From positions 119,737 to 183,736 of the forward strand of contig JBMNOP010000007.1 in NCBI GenBank assembly GCA_050943135.1: a DNA stretch of 64,000 bases, given 5' to 3'. The translations under genes and the position numbers were made by a program. The notes beneath the pieces were generated by a model, which saw nothing but the letters and a program-made list of their open reading frames with translations, made no database searches and was not told the DNA's origin. Shown here in pieces: positions 1 through 10,900 of this stretch; position 1 is the stretch's first letter, and the number at the start of each line of letters is the position of its first letter. This DNA comes from RUG695 sp050943135 (GTDB lineage: Bacteria; Planctomycetota; Planctomycetia; Pirellulales; Thermoguttaceae).

Positions 1-3000
1 CGTCCTGATCAAGGCGGGTGGTGCGCGTCTCGGAAAAGAATCGATCCCCTCCACCTTCAACAAAGAAGAACGAACACTCGACATCCCGCTCCCCACCGAC
101 CGCGGCAACATGACCATCTCGTTCGAGTACGAGAGTGCGATTCGGCCGTTCCGATTCATGACGTACATCTCGAAGGAACTTCCCCGGCTGAGCCTTCCGG
201 TCCTGGAAGGGTGTTGGATCGCCCGGATACCGATGGAGTACCATCTCGACAAACAAGAACCCCCGGTCTTCCCCTTCCGAAACACCGAAGAGCCAGTCCA
301 CGTGCCGCTCGCCTCTCCGACCGGAGGGTATTTGCTTATCAGCACCTATTGCCTTTACATCCTGCAGATTTTCGTCTTCTTCGCAACGACCGCCTTCTGC
401 CTTCAGCGCGAGCCTGTCCACACGTTTATTTTCGCGCTTCCGATTTTGTTGCTTGCGCTCCTCACGAATTCGGCCATGATTGCGTCGGTTCTCCTGGGGA
501 TTTTTTGCGGGTGCCTTTCCACATCGATTTTTACCTTCTTCTACCGCCGTCCGCTCCGCGAGGTTGCCGGCGACCGGTCGGGAATCACCCGGAACCTCTC
601 CAAAACCACTCTTTTGTTCCTCTTCGTGACGGCGGCATCTTTCTTACGCGCCGACGAGACCTACTCGGTGTTTGTCCCGTCGCATGAACAAGAGGCCGCC
701 TCGGACGAGCCGGCCTGGATTCCCGAAGACCTTCACAACCGACTCACCGAATGGGAACGTGAAAACGCGCTTCCTGAACACGTCGCGCAATTGCGCTCGG
801 CCCTCTACGAGGGGCAACTCAACTACAACCGCGACACCGGTCGCTACACACTCTTTCGTCTGACCGCCAAATACGATATCGTAACCACCGAGCCCGACAG
901 TCGGCTCAAACTGCCGGCGATGCCGATCTTTCAGCACGGTGGCATTCTGGTCGACGGCGTGGCGGGCGGCGTCTCGCTCTCGCACGGCGAAGACCGTATG
1001 AACCTGGAATTACGCGGCGCGCTTCCGGGAAACCATTCCCTGGAAATTCCCCTGGTTCCGGATCCCTTCGACGAAAAAAACCCTGAAGGGCTTACCATCG
1101 CGCTGCCGGTGGTCCCCAACGCCAAACTGCTTCTCCGGATGGCGGCCGACGTTCCGGTCCCACGTCTTGTGGGAGCCATGGGGCAAGTTTCTCATTCCTC
1201 GGGGATCTTGACGGCCGACCTCGGGCAGACCTCAAGCATCACTTTTCTTCCCCCCGAAAAGACCGCTCCCCGCAGCGATGCGTCGATCGATGTCGACCAG
1301 GAGTTCCGCCTGGTCTTTGAAGAGAATCAAATCGTGCTGCATGGCGAGTTTCTTCTGCGGATCGGCGGCAAGTGCGACGCGATCACATTCCTGGCCGACC
1401 CACGTTACAAGCTGTTGCGTTGCACAAGTTCCGAGGCCGATTTGATCCCTGCACCGCTTACCGAAGAGACCGACCGGATTTCGATCGCGTTACGGCAACC
1501 GGTCACCGGAACGGTCACCCTGCGGGCCGATTTCGCCCCACGAAATTTTGGCGGCGTGGGCGCCCTTCCCCTGCCGATCATCCGCATCGCCGAAGCCTCG
1601 ATCGCGTCGAACCGCCTTCGAATGCCCGCGGGATACTACCCTTCGGAGTATGACCTGACCGACCCCGACACACTGCAAAAGAGCGTTCCGCTCGCTCCGT
1701 CGGCGCCCGAGCCGAAGATGACCGAATCGGCGTCTTATCGATTCAGCGTGCGTGACACCGCGGTCACCTATCTGGCCGAGGTCAAAACGGGCGGATCCCT
1801 TTGGCAAATCTCGCTGCGGATTCCCGAATGCTCGCTCATCGAATCAATCGAGGTGATCGACTCCTCCGAGGAACAGGTCACATTCCAAAAGGGGGAAGAG
1901 GCCTCCCTCGTCCATCTTTTCTTCGACGAGGCACTCCACGGGATCTATCGAATCCGCCTAACGCTCCGCACCACGGCAGGCGAAACCTTCCCTCTGGTCG
2001 GAATCCTCGACATCCCCGCGGAAAATGCGGAAATCGATTTCGAATGCGCCGAGGATCTCTACTCGCAATTCACTTCGCCCGAAGATTGGACGAGCCTTCC
2101 TGCCGCTCAGGGGAGGAAACGCTGGGGGTTGCCCGCCGCCGCGGCCTCGCTCGTTCCACCGTCCATCGAGATCAAACCGAATCGACCGCAGGCCGAGTAC
2201 TCTTCCTACATTTTCTTCTATCCCCTCTTCGGCGATGCCAACCGAACCTGGGAATTACGGGCCGACTGCAATTTCCGGATTACCGGTGGGCAACTCGAAC
2301 GTCTGGAATTCGAGGTCGACGAGTCGTTTCGTCCTGACACGATCAGGATCGAACCGGCGACGTTTAAAGTCGGAATCGAACGAACAGCCGAGGGAGATCG
2401 CCGCCTGATCCTGACCGCCGCCGAACCGCTCCGCGGCAATTCGCGCCTTATCGTTCGCGCTCCGATCCAGCGGGGAACCGTTCGCCTGCCGAAATTCGAC
2501 TACGTCTCTTCCGCCGAACAAAAGGAACAGGTCTGGTTGCCGACGCGCGAGGGAGAGACCCCGATTGTCTGGCAGACCGAAAACCTGCAGATCTGCCCTC
2601 CCGAGACGTTTCGAGAGCCTCTCGAGCCGGGAAGCCGCATTCTTCCCTTTACCCCGAATAGTTATTTCCCCCACGAGGTCGCCAAGGTCTCGCACCTTCC
2701 GTTCGACGCGTTCCAGTCGTACCGGCCCACCGGTTCGGGTCCCTTTACCGCGTCGATTCTCGCCGAGCGTACGGCGCTCCGACTTGAGGGGAGCGAAATC
2801 GAATACTTCCTCTGTTCCGACGGTTCCTATTGGGGAAAGGCTGTCTATGACCTGCGCTTGGGAAGCGAATCCCAATGTGAGATCAAGGTTCCGGTGAATC
2901 AACAGCTCCTCCTTGCCACGGCCGACGGAGTTCCGTTGGCGCCGATCCCGCAGGAGAAGAGCAATCTTTTGCGGCTTCGCTTTATTCCCGACATCCCCTT

Positions 3001-4117
3001 CACCCGGCTCACCCTGACCTTCAAAAGAGAGAAAGAGACGCCGCAGAACGTTCGCGCGGGACAGCGCCTCTACTCGGTTTGCCGCCTGAAGGCTCCGGCG
3101 CCGGCCGGCGTGAACCCCTCGGCCGGGTTCTGGACGATCCACCTCCAGAAAGAAGCCAGGCGTCTCCCCTATTATGTCTGCCAAGACACAACCCACACCC
3201 TTCCCCTCAAGGCGATCCGTGCCGGATTCCCCGGCACACGGGATACGCAACCTTTGCCGGAATCGGGTCCTTGGAAATACCCGATCCCGGCCGACAAAGC
3301 TCTCCCGCTCCAGGCCCGGCTGAATGTCGAAAAACTCGGTCACCTTCTCGATATCTTCGAAGCATCCGACCAACAAGCGCCCCCGTTCGACGGCGGATCG
3401 GTCGACTGGATCGAGAACCACGTCCTGATCTACAACCGCACGTGCGAATTTTACAACAATCCTTCCTTCCCCGCGATGGATCGGCAACATCGTAACGCGT
3501 TTTATCGCGCAACCTCCGACGCAAGTCAAACGCCCCTTCCCCCCCTCACCTCGGGGAAAGAGGAGTTCGACGCGCTGGTTGAGCGCTGGGAAGCCATTTC
3601 CCGACAATGGACGCCGACCGACAAGAAAGACAAAGAGCAGACAACCACTCCCAAAAGCAGCAAGGTGACCTCCTTCCCATCCGACATCGGAACAAGCCGG
3701 GAAAACGATTCGGAAAGCAATTTTCTCCTTTTCGGCACCGTCGATCCTCTGACCGATATCCTTCTGTTGATTCCGACCGAACAGATGAAGTCGCTGGCGC
3801 CGCTTCGCATCACGCTGGAGATTCTCGCGGTTCTCTTTGCAGCCGCCGTCTGCTGGGGTGGCTGGCGTGCCGGGCGCCGACAAGCCTCGGGCGTGGCCAC
3901 GTCTTCTTCCGAAGAGACACACAGGGGAGAAGAGGAGGAGGAAGACGAAGAGCCGGGAGAAGTTCGCGTCGACGAAAAAACGGCACCGCAGTCCGAGGAC
4001 ACCGACGGGAAAGAACCGGAGCAAAAACCCGAAGAGACCGGCAATGAGGAATCGAAGGAAACGGTCGAGGCCCCGGCTGTCCCGCAACAAGAGGGTTCAT
4101 CGACCAAGCCCCTCTAA
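1..4117 (+). CDS. Very large membrane-anchored protein of unknown function, 5'-truncated by the window edge
   Basis: The reading frame is open from base 2 to the stop at 4115-4117, so the true start lies outside the window and the first ATG inside (110) is internal; at least 1371 residues are encoded. Hydrophobic segments follow each other at about 340-540 (two or three helices) and near 600-650, the last resembling an export segment ending before the sequence FLRADETYS. About 1000 residues of beta-rich, non-repetitive sequence follow, then one membrane helix near 3800-3870 (ITLEILAVLFAAAVCWGGW) and a strongly acidic Glu-rich tail. I do not recognise a family. Topology suggests a large extracytoplasmic region held by helices at both ends with an acidic cytoplasmic tail. 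It converges with the VWA gene downstream, and the two stop codons overlap (4114-4117). Confidence 0.8.
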   Translation, partial: VLIKAGGARLGKESIPSTFNKEERTLDIPLPTDRGNMTISFEYESAIRPFRFMTYISKELPRLSLPVLEGCWIARIPMEYHLDKQEPPVFPFRNTEEPVHVPLASPTGGYLLISTYCLYILQIFVFFATTAFCLQREPVHTFIFALPILLLALLTNSAMIASVLLGIFCGCLSTSIFTFFYRRPLREVAGDRSGITRNLSKTTLLFLFVTAASFLRADETYSVFVPSHEQEAASDEPAWIPEDLHNRLTEWERENALPEHVAQLRSALYEGQLNYNRDTGRYTLFRLTAKYDIVTTEPDSRLKLPAMPIFQHGGILVDGVAGGVSLSHGEDRMNLELRGALPGNHSLEIPLVPDPFDEKNPEGLTIALPVVPNAKLLLRMAADVPVPRLVGAMGQVSHSSGILTADLGQTSSITFLPPEKTAPRSDASIDVDQEFRLVFEENQIVLHGEFLLRIGGKCDAITFLADPRYKLLRCTSSEADLIPAPLTEETDRISIALRQPVTGTVTLRADFAPRNFGGVGALPLPIIRIAEASIASNRLRMPAGYYPSEYDLTDPDTLQKSVPLAPSAPEPKMTESASYRFSVRDTAVTYLAEVKTGGSLWQISLRIPECSLIESIEVIDSSEEQVTFQKGEEASLVHLFFDEALHGIYRIRLTLRTTAGETFPLVGILDIPAENAEIDFECAEDLYSQFTSPEDWTSLPAAQGRKRWGLPAAAASLVPPSIEIKPNRPQAEYSSYIFFYPLFGDANRTWELRADCNFRITGGQLERLEFEVDESFRPDTIRIEPATFKVGIERTAEGDRRLILTAAEPLRGNSRLIVRAPIQRGTVRLPKFDYVSSAEQKEQVWLPTREGETPIVWQTENLQICPPETFREPLEPGSRILPFTPNSYFPHEVAKVSHLPFDAFQSYRPTGSGPFTASILAERTALRLEGSEIEYFLCSDGSYWGKAVYDLRLGSESQCEIKVPVNQQLLLATADGVPLAPIPQEKSNLLRLRFIPDIPFTRLTLTFKREKETPQNVRAGQRLYSVCRLKAPAPAGVNPSAGFWTIHLQKEARRLPYYVCQDTTHTLPLKAIRAGFPGTRDTQPLPESGPWKYPIPADKALPLQARLNVEKLGHLLDIFEASDQQAPPFDGGSVDWIENHVLIYNRTCEFYNNPSFPAMDRQHRNAFYRATSDASQTPLPPLTSGKEEFDALVERWEAISRQWTPTDKKDKEQTTTPKSSKVTSFPSDIGTSRENDSESNFLLFGTVDPLTDILLLIPTEQMKSLAPLRITLEILAVLFAAAVCWGGWRAGRRQASGVATSSSEETHRGEEEEEDEEPGEVRVDEKTAPQSEDTDGKEPEQKPEETGNEESKETVEAPAVPQQEGSSTKPL

Positions 4118-6321
4118 CCCCGACCTCGGAATTGGCACAAGAGCCACTCGCCGGTGAAAAGGCCGATCCCTAGCACGAAGAAGAGCCAATGACTGCATAG
4201 GGGACGTGACCGAAAGACCCGGTCGATCACCGTCTCTCGCTTTTCAAGCATCTTTCGATAGAAATCGGCGAGCGCCTCGGGGGCCACCACCTCGCCCCCC
4301 GTCATTTCGGCGATATTGCGCATCATTCCCGTTGCTGCCGCGGGGGACTCGAGTTCCAGGCGGTTCTCTTTGACCGTAAACCGACAGGTCTCTTCGGTCT
4401 GTTTCCCGTTTTCCGTAACGCAAACGCGCAGAAGATATTCCCCGGCAAGATCGGTTCCGGCAAACGCGGCTGTCTGATCATCCCCGATCGGAACCATTTG
4501 GCTTGAACCGTCCGGCTTTGTCACCGAGGCGGTAACGGCTATCGCCTCGGGAGTCTCGGGATGAAACGGCATGTAGACGATCCGTGCCCGTGCCGTCTCG
4601 CCGCACCAAAGAGAGGTCGATTCCATCTCCGCATCAAGTTCTCCCGGGGCGAGGGCGTCGTGCCCGGCAACCCACAAAATCAGCTGACGCCAGAACGTCT
4701 CGAACGTGCTGCGTCCTTTGCTCATCGCCCAGCGCCAGGTCGCATCGGTTAAAAGGAGGGCCGAACGTCCGTGGGCGTGAGAGCCGACGATAAGGACCGG
4801 CACGATATTTCCCGCATCGTCTGCCCCTTCGAGGATGATTTCGCTCCCCGGTTTCGGGATGCCGAAATCTTTGGAAAATCGTTTCCGGAGGCTGTTGATA
4901 TCGAGGACCGATTCGAGCGGGGGGAGTTCTGCCCAGAGCCTCTTCGATTTTGCTGCGTCAGCCGCCAGGGAAGCGAGGTAATGCACACCGGCTCCCTCGG
5001 CGGGGCGGACATGTACCGGGCGGTCGAGGAACCCCTTTTCGGCCAATTCGGGGGCCAGCGTTTCTTCGGGAAGAAGAACGGGGGCCATCGAGGCAAACGG
5101 GGTTTCCCCGAGCTTGTTTTCGGCAATCGAATCAAGCCCGGGAAGGAAGATCAGTCCGGCGCCGTCGGAAAGGATCTCCATCAGCGCGCGGCGCGAAGAG
5201 TCGTCGAGATCGGTCGGATCGACGTTCCCGAAAATGATCGCGCTGTACTCCTTCGCGAACTGCGGCTTTTCTCCTTCGGACAATCGCACGTAGTCGACTC
5301 GGATTTCCTGTTTGGCGGCGAGCGCCATCCGAATGAACTTATCTTCGAACCGGCGTGTCCCCTCCAAAAAAAGGACATTCAGTTTCCCCGGAACGAACCG
5401 GATGTAAGCGTCGGAGGCGTTGTTCATCGGGGTGATTTCCCCCGGCAATCCATCTGCCGAGACGGTCAGGCGCCTTTCGCCCGGCTCGTCACACGTGTAG
5501 GAAAATCGAAACGGAAGCGTCTCTTCGTCGGAGACGGCGGTAAATTCCTGTCGGGCAACGTCTTTCCCCTCAACGCGGAACGCGAGTGGAAGAGAGGTCC
5601 CCCGATAACCTGTCATACGTAAAAGACCGGTTACGGTCACTTCGTTCCCCAAATAGACACGCGTCGGAACCGTCAGCCCACCTACCGAGACATCGCGCAG
5701 ATGCACCCCTTCGGTCGAACCGATGCAACAGGTATAGATCGGCACACCGGCGTCCCGATAGCGGAGCGCGGCCTCCTGGGGCGGGACCGCGCCGTTTGAG
5801 CGCTCCACACCGTCCGAAACGAGGAAGACCCCCAGCAGCCGCTCTCCGGCGAATCGGTCGAGGACTCCGTCGAGCGCACGACCCAGAGCCGACGCGGCGC
5901 CTTTCGGTTCGTCGGGAAGATCTCGGTCGGATGTTAACTGGGCGTAATCCCCATCGAATTCAAAAAAGGAAAAAATCTCGTCTCTCCCGGTGCTCCGTCC
6001 GAGACGCAGGGCGTGCCGAACCGCTTCGAACCGGGACTGCCCGTCGAAATCGCGAATCGACATACTCTCGGAAACATCAAGGAGAATGGCGGACGCCGCG
6101 GGAAGTTGCCGAACCGTTTCGGAAACAATCGACGGGCGAAAAAGCAAAAGGGCAAAGAGGAGAAGAAAGAGGGTACGGAGCAACAAAAAGAGCAATCGGC
6201 GTCTTCCGGAAAACCGAACATCCCGGCCAATCAGAAAAAACGAGACGGCAGCAACGCTCCCCCAAACGAGGAATGCCGCAGCGGTACTCGAAAAAACGGG
6301 GTGTAAGGCGAGTGACTCCAT
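4114..6321 (-). CDS. VWA-domain membrane protein (BatA-like architecture)
   Basis: 735 residues. Two N-terminal membrane helices (about residues 10-32 and 42-62) are followed by a von Willebrand factor A domain with an intact MIDAS signature DVSESMS at residues 82-88 and a later FLVSDGVERS segment. The middle carries beta-sandwich-like sequence and a glutamine-amidotransferase-like stretch (around IIFGNVDPTDLDD and LIFLPGLDS). A last helix (HWLFFVLGIGLFTGEWLL) sits near the C-terminus. Proteins of this layout usually accompany MoxR/DUF58 clusters in planctomycetes and are thought to assist assembly of envelope complexes; those partners are not in the window. The start is supported by CAGG about 7 nt upstream. 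The gene follows the Lys/Glu-rich gene by 27 nt, so they form one operon. Confidence 0.85.
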   Translation of the reverse strand: MESLALHPVFSSTAAAFLVWGSVAAVSFFLIGRDVRFSGRRRLLFLLLRTLFLLLFALLLFRPSIVSETVRQLPAASAILLDVSESMSIRDFDGQSRFEAVRHALRLGRSTGRDEIFSFFEFDGDYAQLTSDRDLPDEPKGAASALGRALDGVLDRFAGERLLGVFLVSDGVERSNGAVPPQEAALRYRDAGVPIYTCCIGSTEGVHLRDVSVGGLTVPTRVYLGNEVTVTGLLRMTGYRGTSLPLAFRVEGKDVARQEFTAVSDEETLPFRFSYTCDEPGERRLTVSADGLPGEITPMNNASDAYIRFVPGKLNVLFLEGTRRFEDKFIRMALAAKQEIRVDYVRLSEGEKPQFAKEYSAIIFGNVDPTDLDDSSRRALMEILSDGAGLIFLPGLDSIAENKLGETPFASMAPVLLPEETLAPELAEKGFLDRPVHVRPAEGAGVHYLASLAADAAKSKRLWAELPPLESVLDINSLRKRFSKDFGIPKPGSEIILEGADDAGNIVPVLIVGSHAHGRSALLLTDATWRWAMSKGRSTFETFWRQLILWVAGHDALAPGELDAEMESTSLWCGETARARIVYMPFHPETPEAIAVTASVTKPDGSSQMVPIGDDQTAAFAGTDLAGEYLLRVCVTENGKQTEETCRFTVKENRLELESPAAATGMMRNIAEMTGGEVVAPEALADFYRKMLEKRETVIDRVFRSRPLCSHWLFFVLGIGLFTGEWLLCQFRGRG

Positions 6322-6348
6322 TCACAACCTGCCCGAAAAAAGAATGCC

Positions 6349-7611
6349 TTACCGCCGACGGCGGTCTCCCCCGCCCTTGGGGGCGTTACCGCGCCGAGCG
6401 ATATTCCCGCGTACGACATCGCCGATCGCGTCTTGCCATGTGGGAAAGACCACCTCGGTCTCGGAATCTTCAAGACGGGGAGCCCCGGCCCCCACCCGAT
6501 CGCCACCACGCTCCGTCCGGCGCGGCGGTCGCGACTCGCGCGATTCTTCGCGACGGCCATTACGCCGCGGACGGCGCTCTTCGCGGCTTTTCGGGGCTTT
6601 TTCCGGAGCCTTTTCCGGGGTCGCCGGAGACGGAAAGTCCTCTGGCTCCGGTTTGGCCTTCGGTTCTTTCCTCTTGGCTGTGGTCACAAATCCGAGTTCC
6701 GGCTCGTCGGGGATCCCCCAAAAATCGTTGTCGTCAATCGACGCGGCGGGCGCCTCGTCGGCGGATTCTTCCGGAACCGGTTCCTCGCTAAAGAGGGAGG
6801 CGAACTTAGCCTCGGCCTCTTCGCACGAGAGTTTCTTCTCGGCGGCACAGATATTTTTTACCTTCTTTGACTCGGGCACCTCAAAGGGGTCGGCCTCAGG
6901 CGTATCCTCGGGATCTTGTTCCGGAAACTCCTCCGATGTCTCTTCCGATTCGGCGGCCGCGGTCGACTTGCGTTCCGGTCGGCGTCCCCACGAAACTTCG
7001 AGCGTCTCTTCGAATTCCCAAGAGAAATCGGCTGGGCTCCCATCGGCAACCGCGGGCTCGGCACCCTTTTTAGGTGTGGAGGCTTTTTTGCCGGAGGTCA
7101 CGGCCGATTTCTTTCCGGATGGTTTCTTCTCGGTCGATTCGGCTTCGCCCTGTTCTTCTTCGGTCAAGGTCGCGATCCGCTCTTCAATCTGGCTGGCGAT
7201 CTCCCGAAACGGCTCTTTCGCCTTCTCGACAACGGCATCGGCTAACTTCTTGCGCCGAGTGCGCTGTTTTTCGCGGTCTTTTTCTTCTTCGGCGGCCACG
7301 GCCTTTTCCACGATTCCTTTCTCGGACTTCTTGACACGGCGAACTTTTTTCTCTTTTTTTTCCTTTTTTTCCGATGAGCCGACGGTCAGATCAAGCTCGG
7401 CGGCGGGGGACTCGAGAGAATCGAGAAGGGACTGTTCAAACCCCTGTTCTTTCTCTTTCTTTTCCGGACGCTTGCGAGGGGACGATGTCTTGGCGGCGCG
7501 TTTTTTTGCCGGTTTGGCTTTGGTTTCTTCGGTAGGCGACCGATCCGATTTTTCTTCGAGCGACGAGACGAGATTCCCCCAATGTTCCTTGTTTTTATTG
7601 GTATTGGCCAT
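6349..7611 (-). CDS. Low-complexity, highly charged protein of unknown function
   Basis: 420 residues from the ATG at 7611, chosen because AGGAAACAG lies just upstream; a longer frame to 7716 has no such site. The first segment (MANTNKNKEHWGNLVSSLEE) looks folded or amphipathic. Most of the rest is Lys/Glu/Ala/Ser-rich and probably disordered, with a hydrophobic-aromatic island (DDNDFWGIPDEPELGFVTT) and an Arg/Gly-rich C-terminus ending GGGDRRRR that could bind nucleic acid. No signal peptide or membrane helix is seen. It is first in an operon with the VWA protein and has its own promoter at 7804-7831. No family recognised; such tails occur in RNA-binding proteins, but this is only an inference. 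Confidence 0.75.
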   Translation of the reverse strand: MANTNKNKEHWGNLVSSLEEKSDRSPTEETKAKPAKKRAAKTSSPRKRPEKKEKEQGFEQSLLDSLESPAAELDLTVGSSEKKEKKEKKVRRVKKSEKGIVEKAVAAEEEKDREKQRTRRKKLADAVVEKAKEPFREIASQIEERIATLTEEEQGEAESTEKKPSGKKSAVTSGKKASTPKKGAEPAVADGSPADFSWEFEETLEVSWGRRPERKSTAAAESEETSEEFPEQDPEDTPEADPFEVPESKKVKNICAAEKKLSCEEAEAKFASLFSEEPVPEESADEAPAASIDDNDFWGIPDEPELGFVTTAKRKEPKAKPEPEDFPSPATPEKAPEKAPKSREERRPRRNGRREESRESRPPRRTERGGDRVGAGAPRLEDSETEVVFPTWQDAIGDVVRGNIARRGNAPKGGGDRRRR

Positions 7612-7803
7612 ACTGTTTCCTAATCTGGACGTAACAAACTCATTGCGGCGTAACTTTCGGTGCGAAGACTTGAAAGTTCCGAATATCATTCTTCCCGCAC
7701 CCTGAAAGGAGCTCACGATATCGCCGCGTCAGAGAACCCCCAAGATGCGTCCCGAACAAGGCCAACAAGCTTGGAGGACGCGTGACGGACATTGTTCGTG
7801 CCT
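7612..7803. other. Long 5' leader of the charged-protein gene, no gene seen
   Basis: About 190 nt separate the predicted transcription start (near 7797) from the ATG at 7611. I see no convincing gene or recognised RNA motif in this leader. Confidence 0.4.
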
Positions 7804-7831
7804 ATTATAATAAGTTCCGAATGAAATTCAA
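7804..7831 (-). promoter_or_regulatory. Sigma70-type promoter for the 7611 gene
   Basis: On the minus strand TTGAAT (7826-7831), a 16-nt spacer, and TATAAT (7804-7809). It is the best -35/-10 pair in the window and reads toward the charged-protein/VWA operon. Confidence 0.7.
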
Positions 7832-7918
7832 AGAAGTAATTTCTAAAAAACCGAATAATCGGCAGCCTCGTATCCCTTTTATCGATTTTATCAGATAGAA
7901 TGCGGTCGAGGAAATCAA

Positions 7919-7960
7919 TTCGGCGCGAGGCCCCCCTTTCGGGAAAACCTCGCGCCGAAA
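7919..7960 (-). terminator. Intrinsic-type terminator after the giant surface protein
   Basis: Perfect 10-bp GC-rich arms CGGCGCGAGG (7921-7930) and CCTCGCGCCG (7949-7958), extended by two A-T pairs. It starts about 33 nt beyond the stop at 7993. The T-rich tract is poor. Confidence 0.65.
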
Positions 7961-7992
7961 CTTCTTACGGCGGGGAGAATCGGTGCAACAAA

Positions 7993-10900
7993 TCAGATGT
8001 CGGTCGAAATCGTATCGGCTTCGACAGACGCATTCCGGGAACGATAGACCGAGAATTCGGCCGTTCCGTCGCCATTCCAGTCGCCGACCAGCGGCTGATC
8101 CCCGGCCCGACCGAACTCGAACGACTTGTCGGGCTTATGATCACCGGTGGTATCGATCGACCAATGTCCGTTTTCGAACAGACCGATCTCATCAATGCCG
8201 TCACCGTTGAAGTCTCCGACGACCGGAATGCTCTCTTTGCCGCCGAATCCGTTGATCTCAACATCCCCATCGTTCCACTGGCCGTCGCCATTGACATCGA
8301 GGCGCCAAGTCCCGTCGTTGTAAACGCCGATCTTCGAAATACCGTCGCCGTTCCAGTCGCCGGTTACCGCAACATCCCCCTCATGACCGTATTCGAAGAC
8401 GTGGTCGATCAGATCGACACGCACGTCGCCGACCGTCGACTGACGGAGCGTACGGACTTTGACATTCACTTCGTTGTACTCAGGCGGAACATTCTTCGGA
8501 CGCGAAACGTTCTGGAAGGTGTTTTTGTTCTTTGCCGCGGGCAGTCCGGCTTCGAGATTGACTGCCAGTTCGTCGCCTTCCCAGCGAGGCCCGAAGATCC
8601 CGATATCGCTCTTGCCGTCACCGTCCCAATCACCGGTCACCGGCTGATCTTTGAGTTTTCCGCCGAGTTCGGCCCAGAGGTCTTCGTCGTCCCACTTGCC
8701 GTTGCCGTTCAGGTCAAGGTACCAGAGACCGTTGACATAGAATCCGATTTCATCGGCGCCGTCGCCGTTCCAGTCCCCCGCCACCGCGATCGCCTCATCG
8801 GCGCCGATCACGTAGCGTTTCAGATCGCCGTTAGTCCCGAGGATAATCCACTCCCCGCGATTCATTTCCGAGGCGGTCAGAGAGACCAGCGCGTATGGTT
8901 CGCGGCCATAAAGTCCACGGTAACCGGCCACGGAGGTGTACCCCTCAATCGAACGCGGATATCCGCCGTTAAGAACCGAGAGATGCCAGGCGTAACCCGG
9001 AGTCAGGCCGCCACCGCCGTAACGAACCTCGGTGACCGGAGCCGGGGAAACGCCGTCGGGCAGATAGTTGAACGGCGAGGTCGGACCGCCGTAGTAGCGT
9101 TGTGGCAGAATGAGGGGGATTTCCTGGCCGAGGTTGTATCCCCACGGATCCTCCTTCGGTTCCGGATCGGGCGTGGGGACATACTCGTAAAAGTTGTACA
9201 GTACCCCGTCTTGGTCACCCGGCTCGTTGTGCAGGTCATCCCACGGAATCGTGATCATCGACAAAACGCGCGTTGCTTTTTGACCGATCGTCTCGCCGCT
9301 GAAATTCCCGACCGACTCGCCGTAGTGGGTATAGACCGCCGAGAGGTCCTGTTCGGTTACCGTATAGGTCTTGTTGGCTGTCAGACCGTCGAAGATGTAG
9401 TAACCGTTCGCGTCGGTCACCCGGGTTGCGGTGCTACCGTCTCCCATCGTCAGGGTGATCGTGACCCCGGAGATCGGTGTTTGGCCGGTTGTCACGTCAT
9501 AGACATAACCGGAGATCGAACCATATTTGATTTCCCCAAAGTTGTATTGCACCCCGGAGTTCCCCTCCCAGGTAAGACCGATCTCTTCAAAGATGCGCGC
9601 GTCGTCGGCCATTTCCGAATCGACAAGTTTCCCGGTCGTCGTGCCATTGACGGAACCGATGTTGTTCGAGCGGTTTTCGTATTCCGAAGGCTGGACTTCG
9701 TGTACCGCGTACTCTTCGTTGATGTCAAGATGATCAAAGGTGTAGTAACCGGCGGCATCGGTTTTCGTTTCGGTAACGTAGACGTATTTCTCGCCGTTCC
9801 ACTTGTAAAGTTCGATCGTCACGTTCTCGATCGGCGCGTCTTTGGACGTTTTCGTGCCGCTGTCGTCACGGTCTTGATAGACGTAACCGGAAATCGAACC
9901 GTGGATCGTCTCACCGAAGTTATAGTGTACCCCGGTTTCGCCGGGAACCCATTCCGACTTGTCAGCGCCGCCCAGGTCGACGTCGAAGATGCGCACATCG
10001 TCGCCGTAGTCGGTCATCGAAACGATCGAGCCGAGCGTCTTGTCGTTAAACGAGCCGACCGTATTCGTCTTATTCACATAACCGTCGGGCTGAACTTCGT
10101 GAATGTAGTATTCCCCGTCGACATCGAGATTTTTGAACTCGTAGTAACCGGCGGCATCGGTATCGGTCGAGGTGATGTAAACCATCTGCGAACCAACCTT
10201 TTTGTAGAGCTCGACGCGCGTATTCGCGATTCCCTTATCGCCGACCGAGAAGGTGTCGCTCGAATCGCGATCCTCATAGACGTAACCGGAAATGTCCACC
10301 CGGTTTTCTCCGAAGTTGTACTGTACGCCGCTTTCGTTCCAGCCGTAGCCTTGACGGGCGGTCAGATCGATCACGAAGGTGCGTACGTCATCGCCGTAGG
10401 ATTCCAACGTTTCGATCGTGCCGTAGACCGCGCCGCTGATTGTCCCGATGTTGTTCGTCGCGTTCAGGTAACGCGACGGCTGAACTTCGTGGATGTAGTA
10501 GACTTCGTTCAGCGCCAGGTCGGTAAACTCGTAGTAGCCCAACCTGTCTGTCGTGGCGGTTCCGACCAGCGTCAGGGTGGCTCCGACCTCTTTGTATAGC
10601 TCGATGGTTACTCCGGCGATGTTTGCGTCGCCCGTGCTCCTGGTCTTGCTGAAATCAAGGTCTTCGTAGACGTAACCGGAGACCGAGAAGAGTTTGACCT
10701 CTCCGAAATTATTTTCGACACCGTTTTCGAACGGGGCGATGGTGATCCCTTCGATCACGCGTCTGTCGGCGGCAAACCTGGCGTCATAGACCACCTCGCC
10801 GCGGACATCGCTTTCGTTCTTCACGTAACCTGCGGTATTCTCGGCATCGTAATAACCGGAAGGCTGGGTCTCGTGGAGAGCGTAAGTTGCGTTCCGTTCG

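Noticed and set aside
2255..4090. 611-codon minus-strand open frame
   Set aside because: Antisense shadow of the large first gene; Arg-rich, with no recognisable domain or start site.
5990..7705. 571-codon plus-strand open frame, Ser/Arg-rich
   Set aside because: Antisense to the charged-protein and VWA genes; it runs through the promoter-leader region and has no ribosome-binding site.
7900..10599. 899-codon plus-strand open frame
   Set aside because: It lies antisense to the clearly repeated SdrD_B/FG-GAP protein and its translation has no motif or signal.
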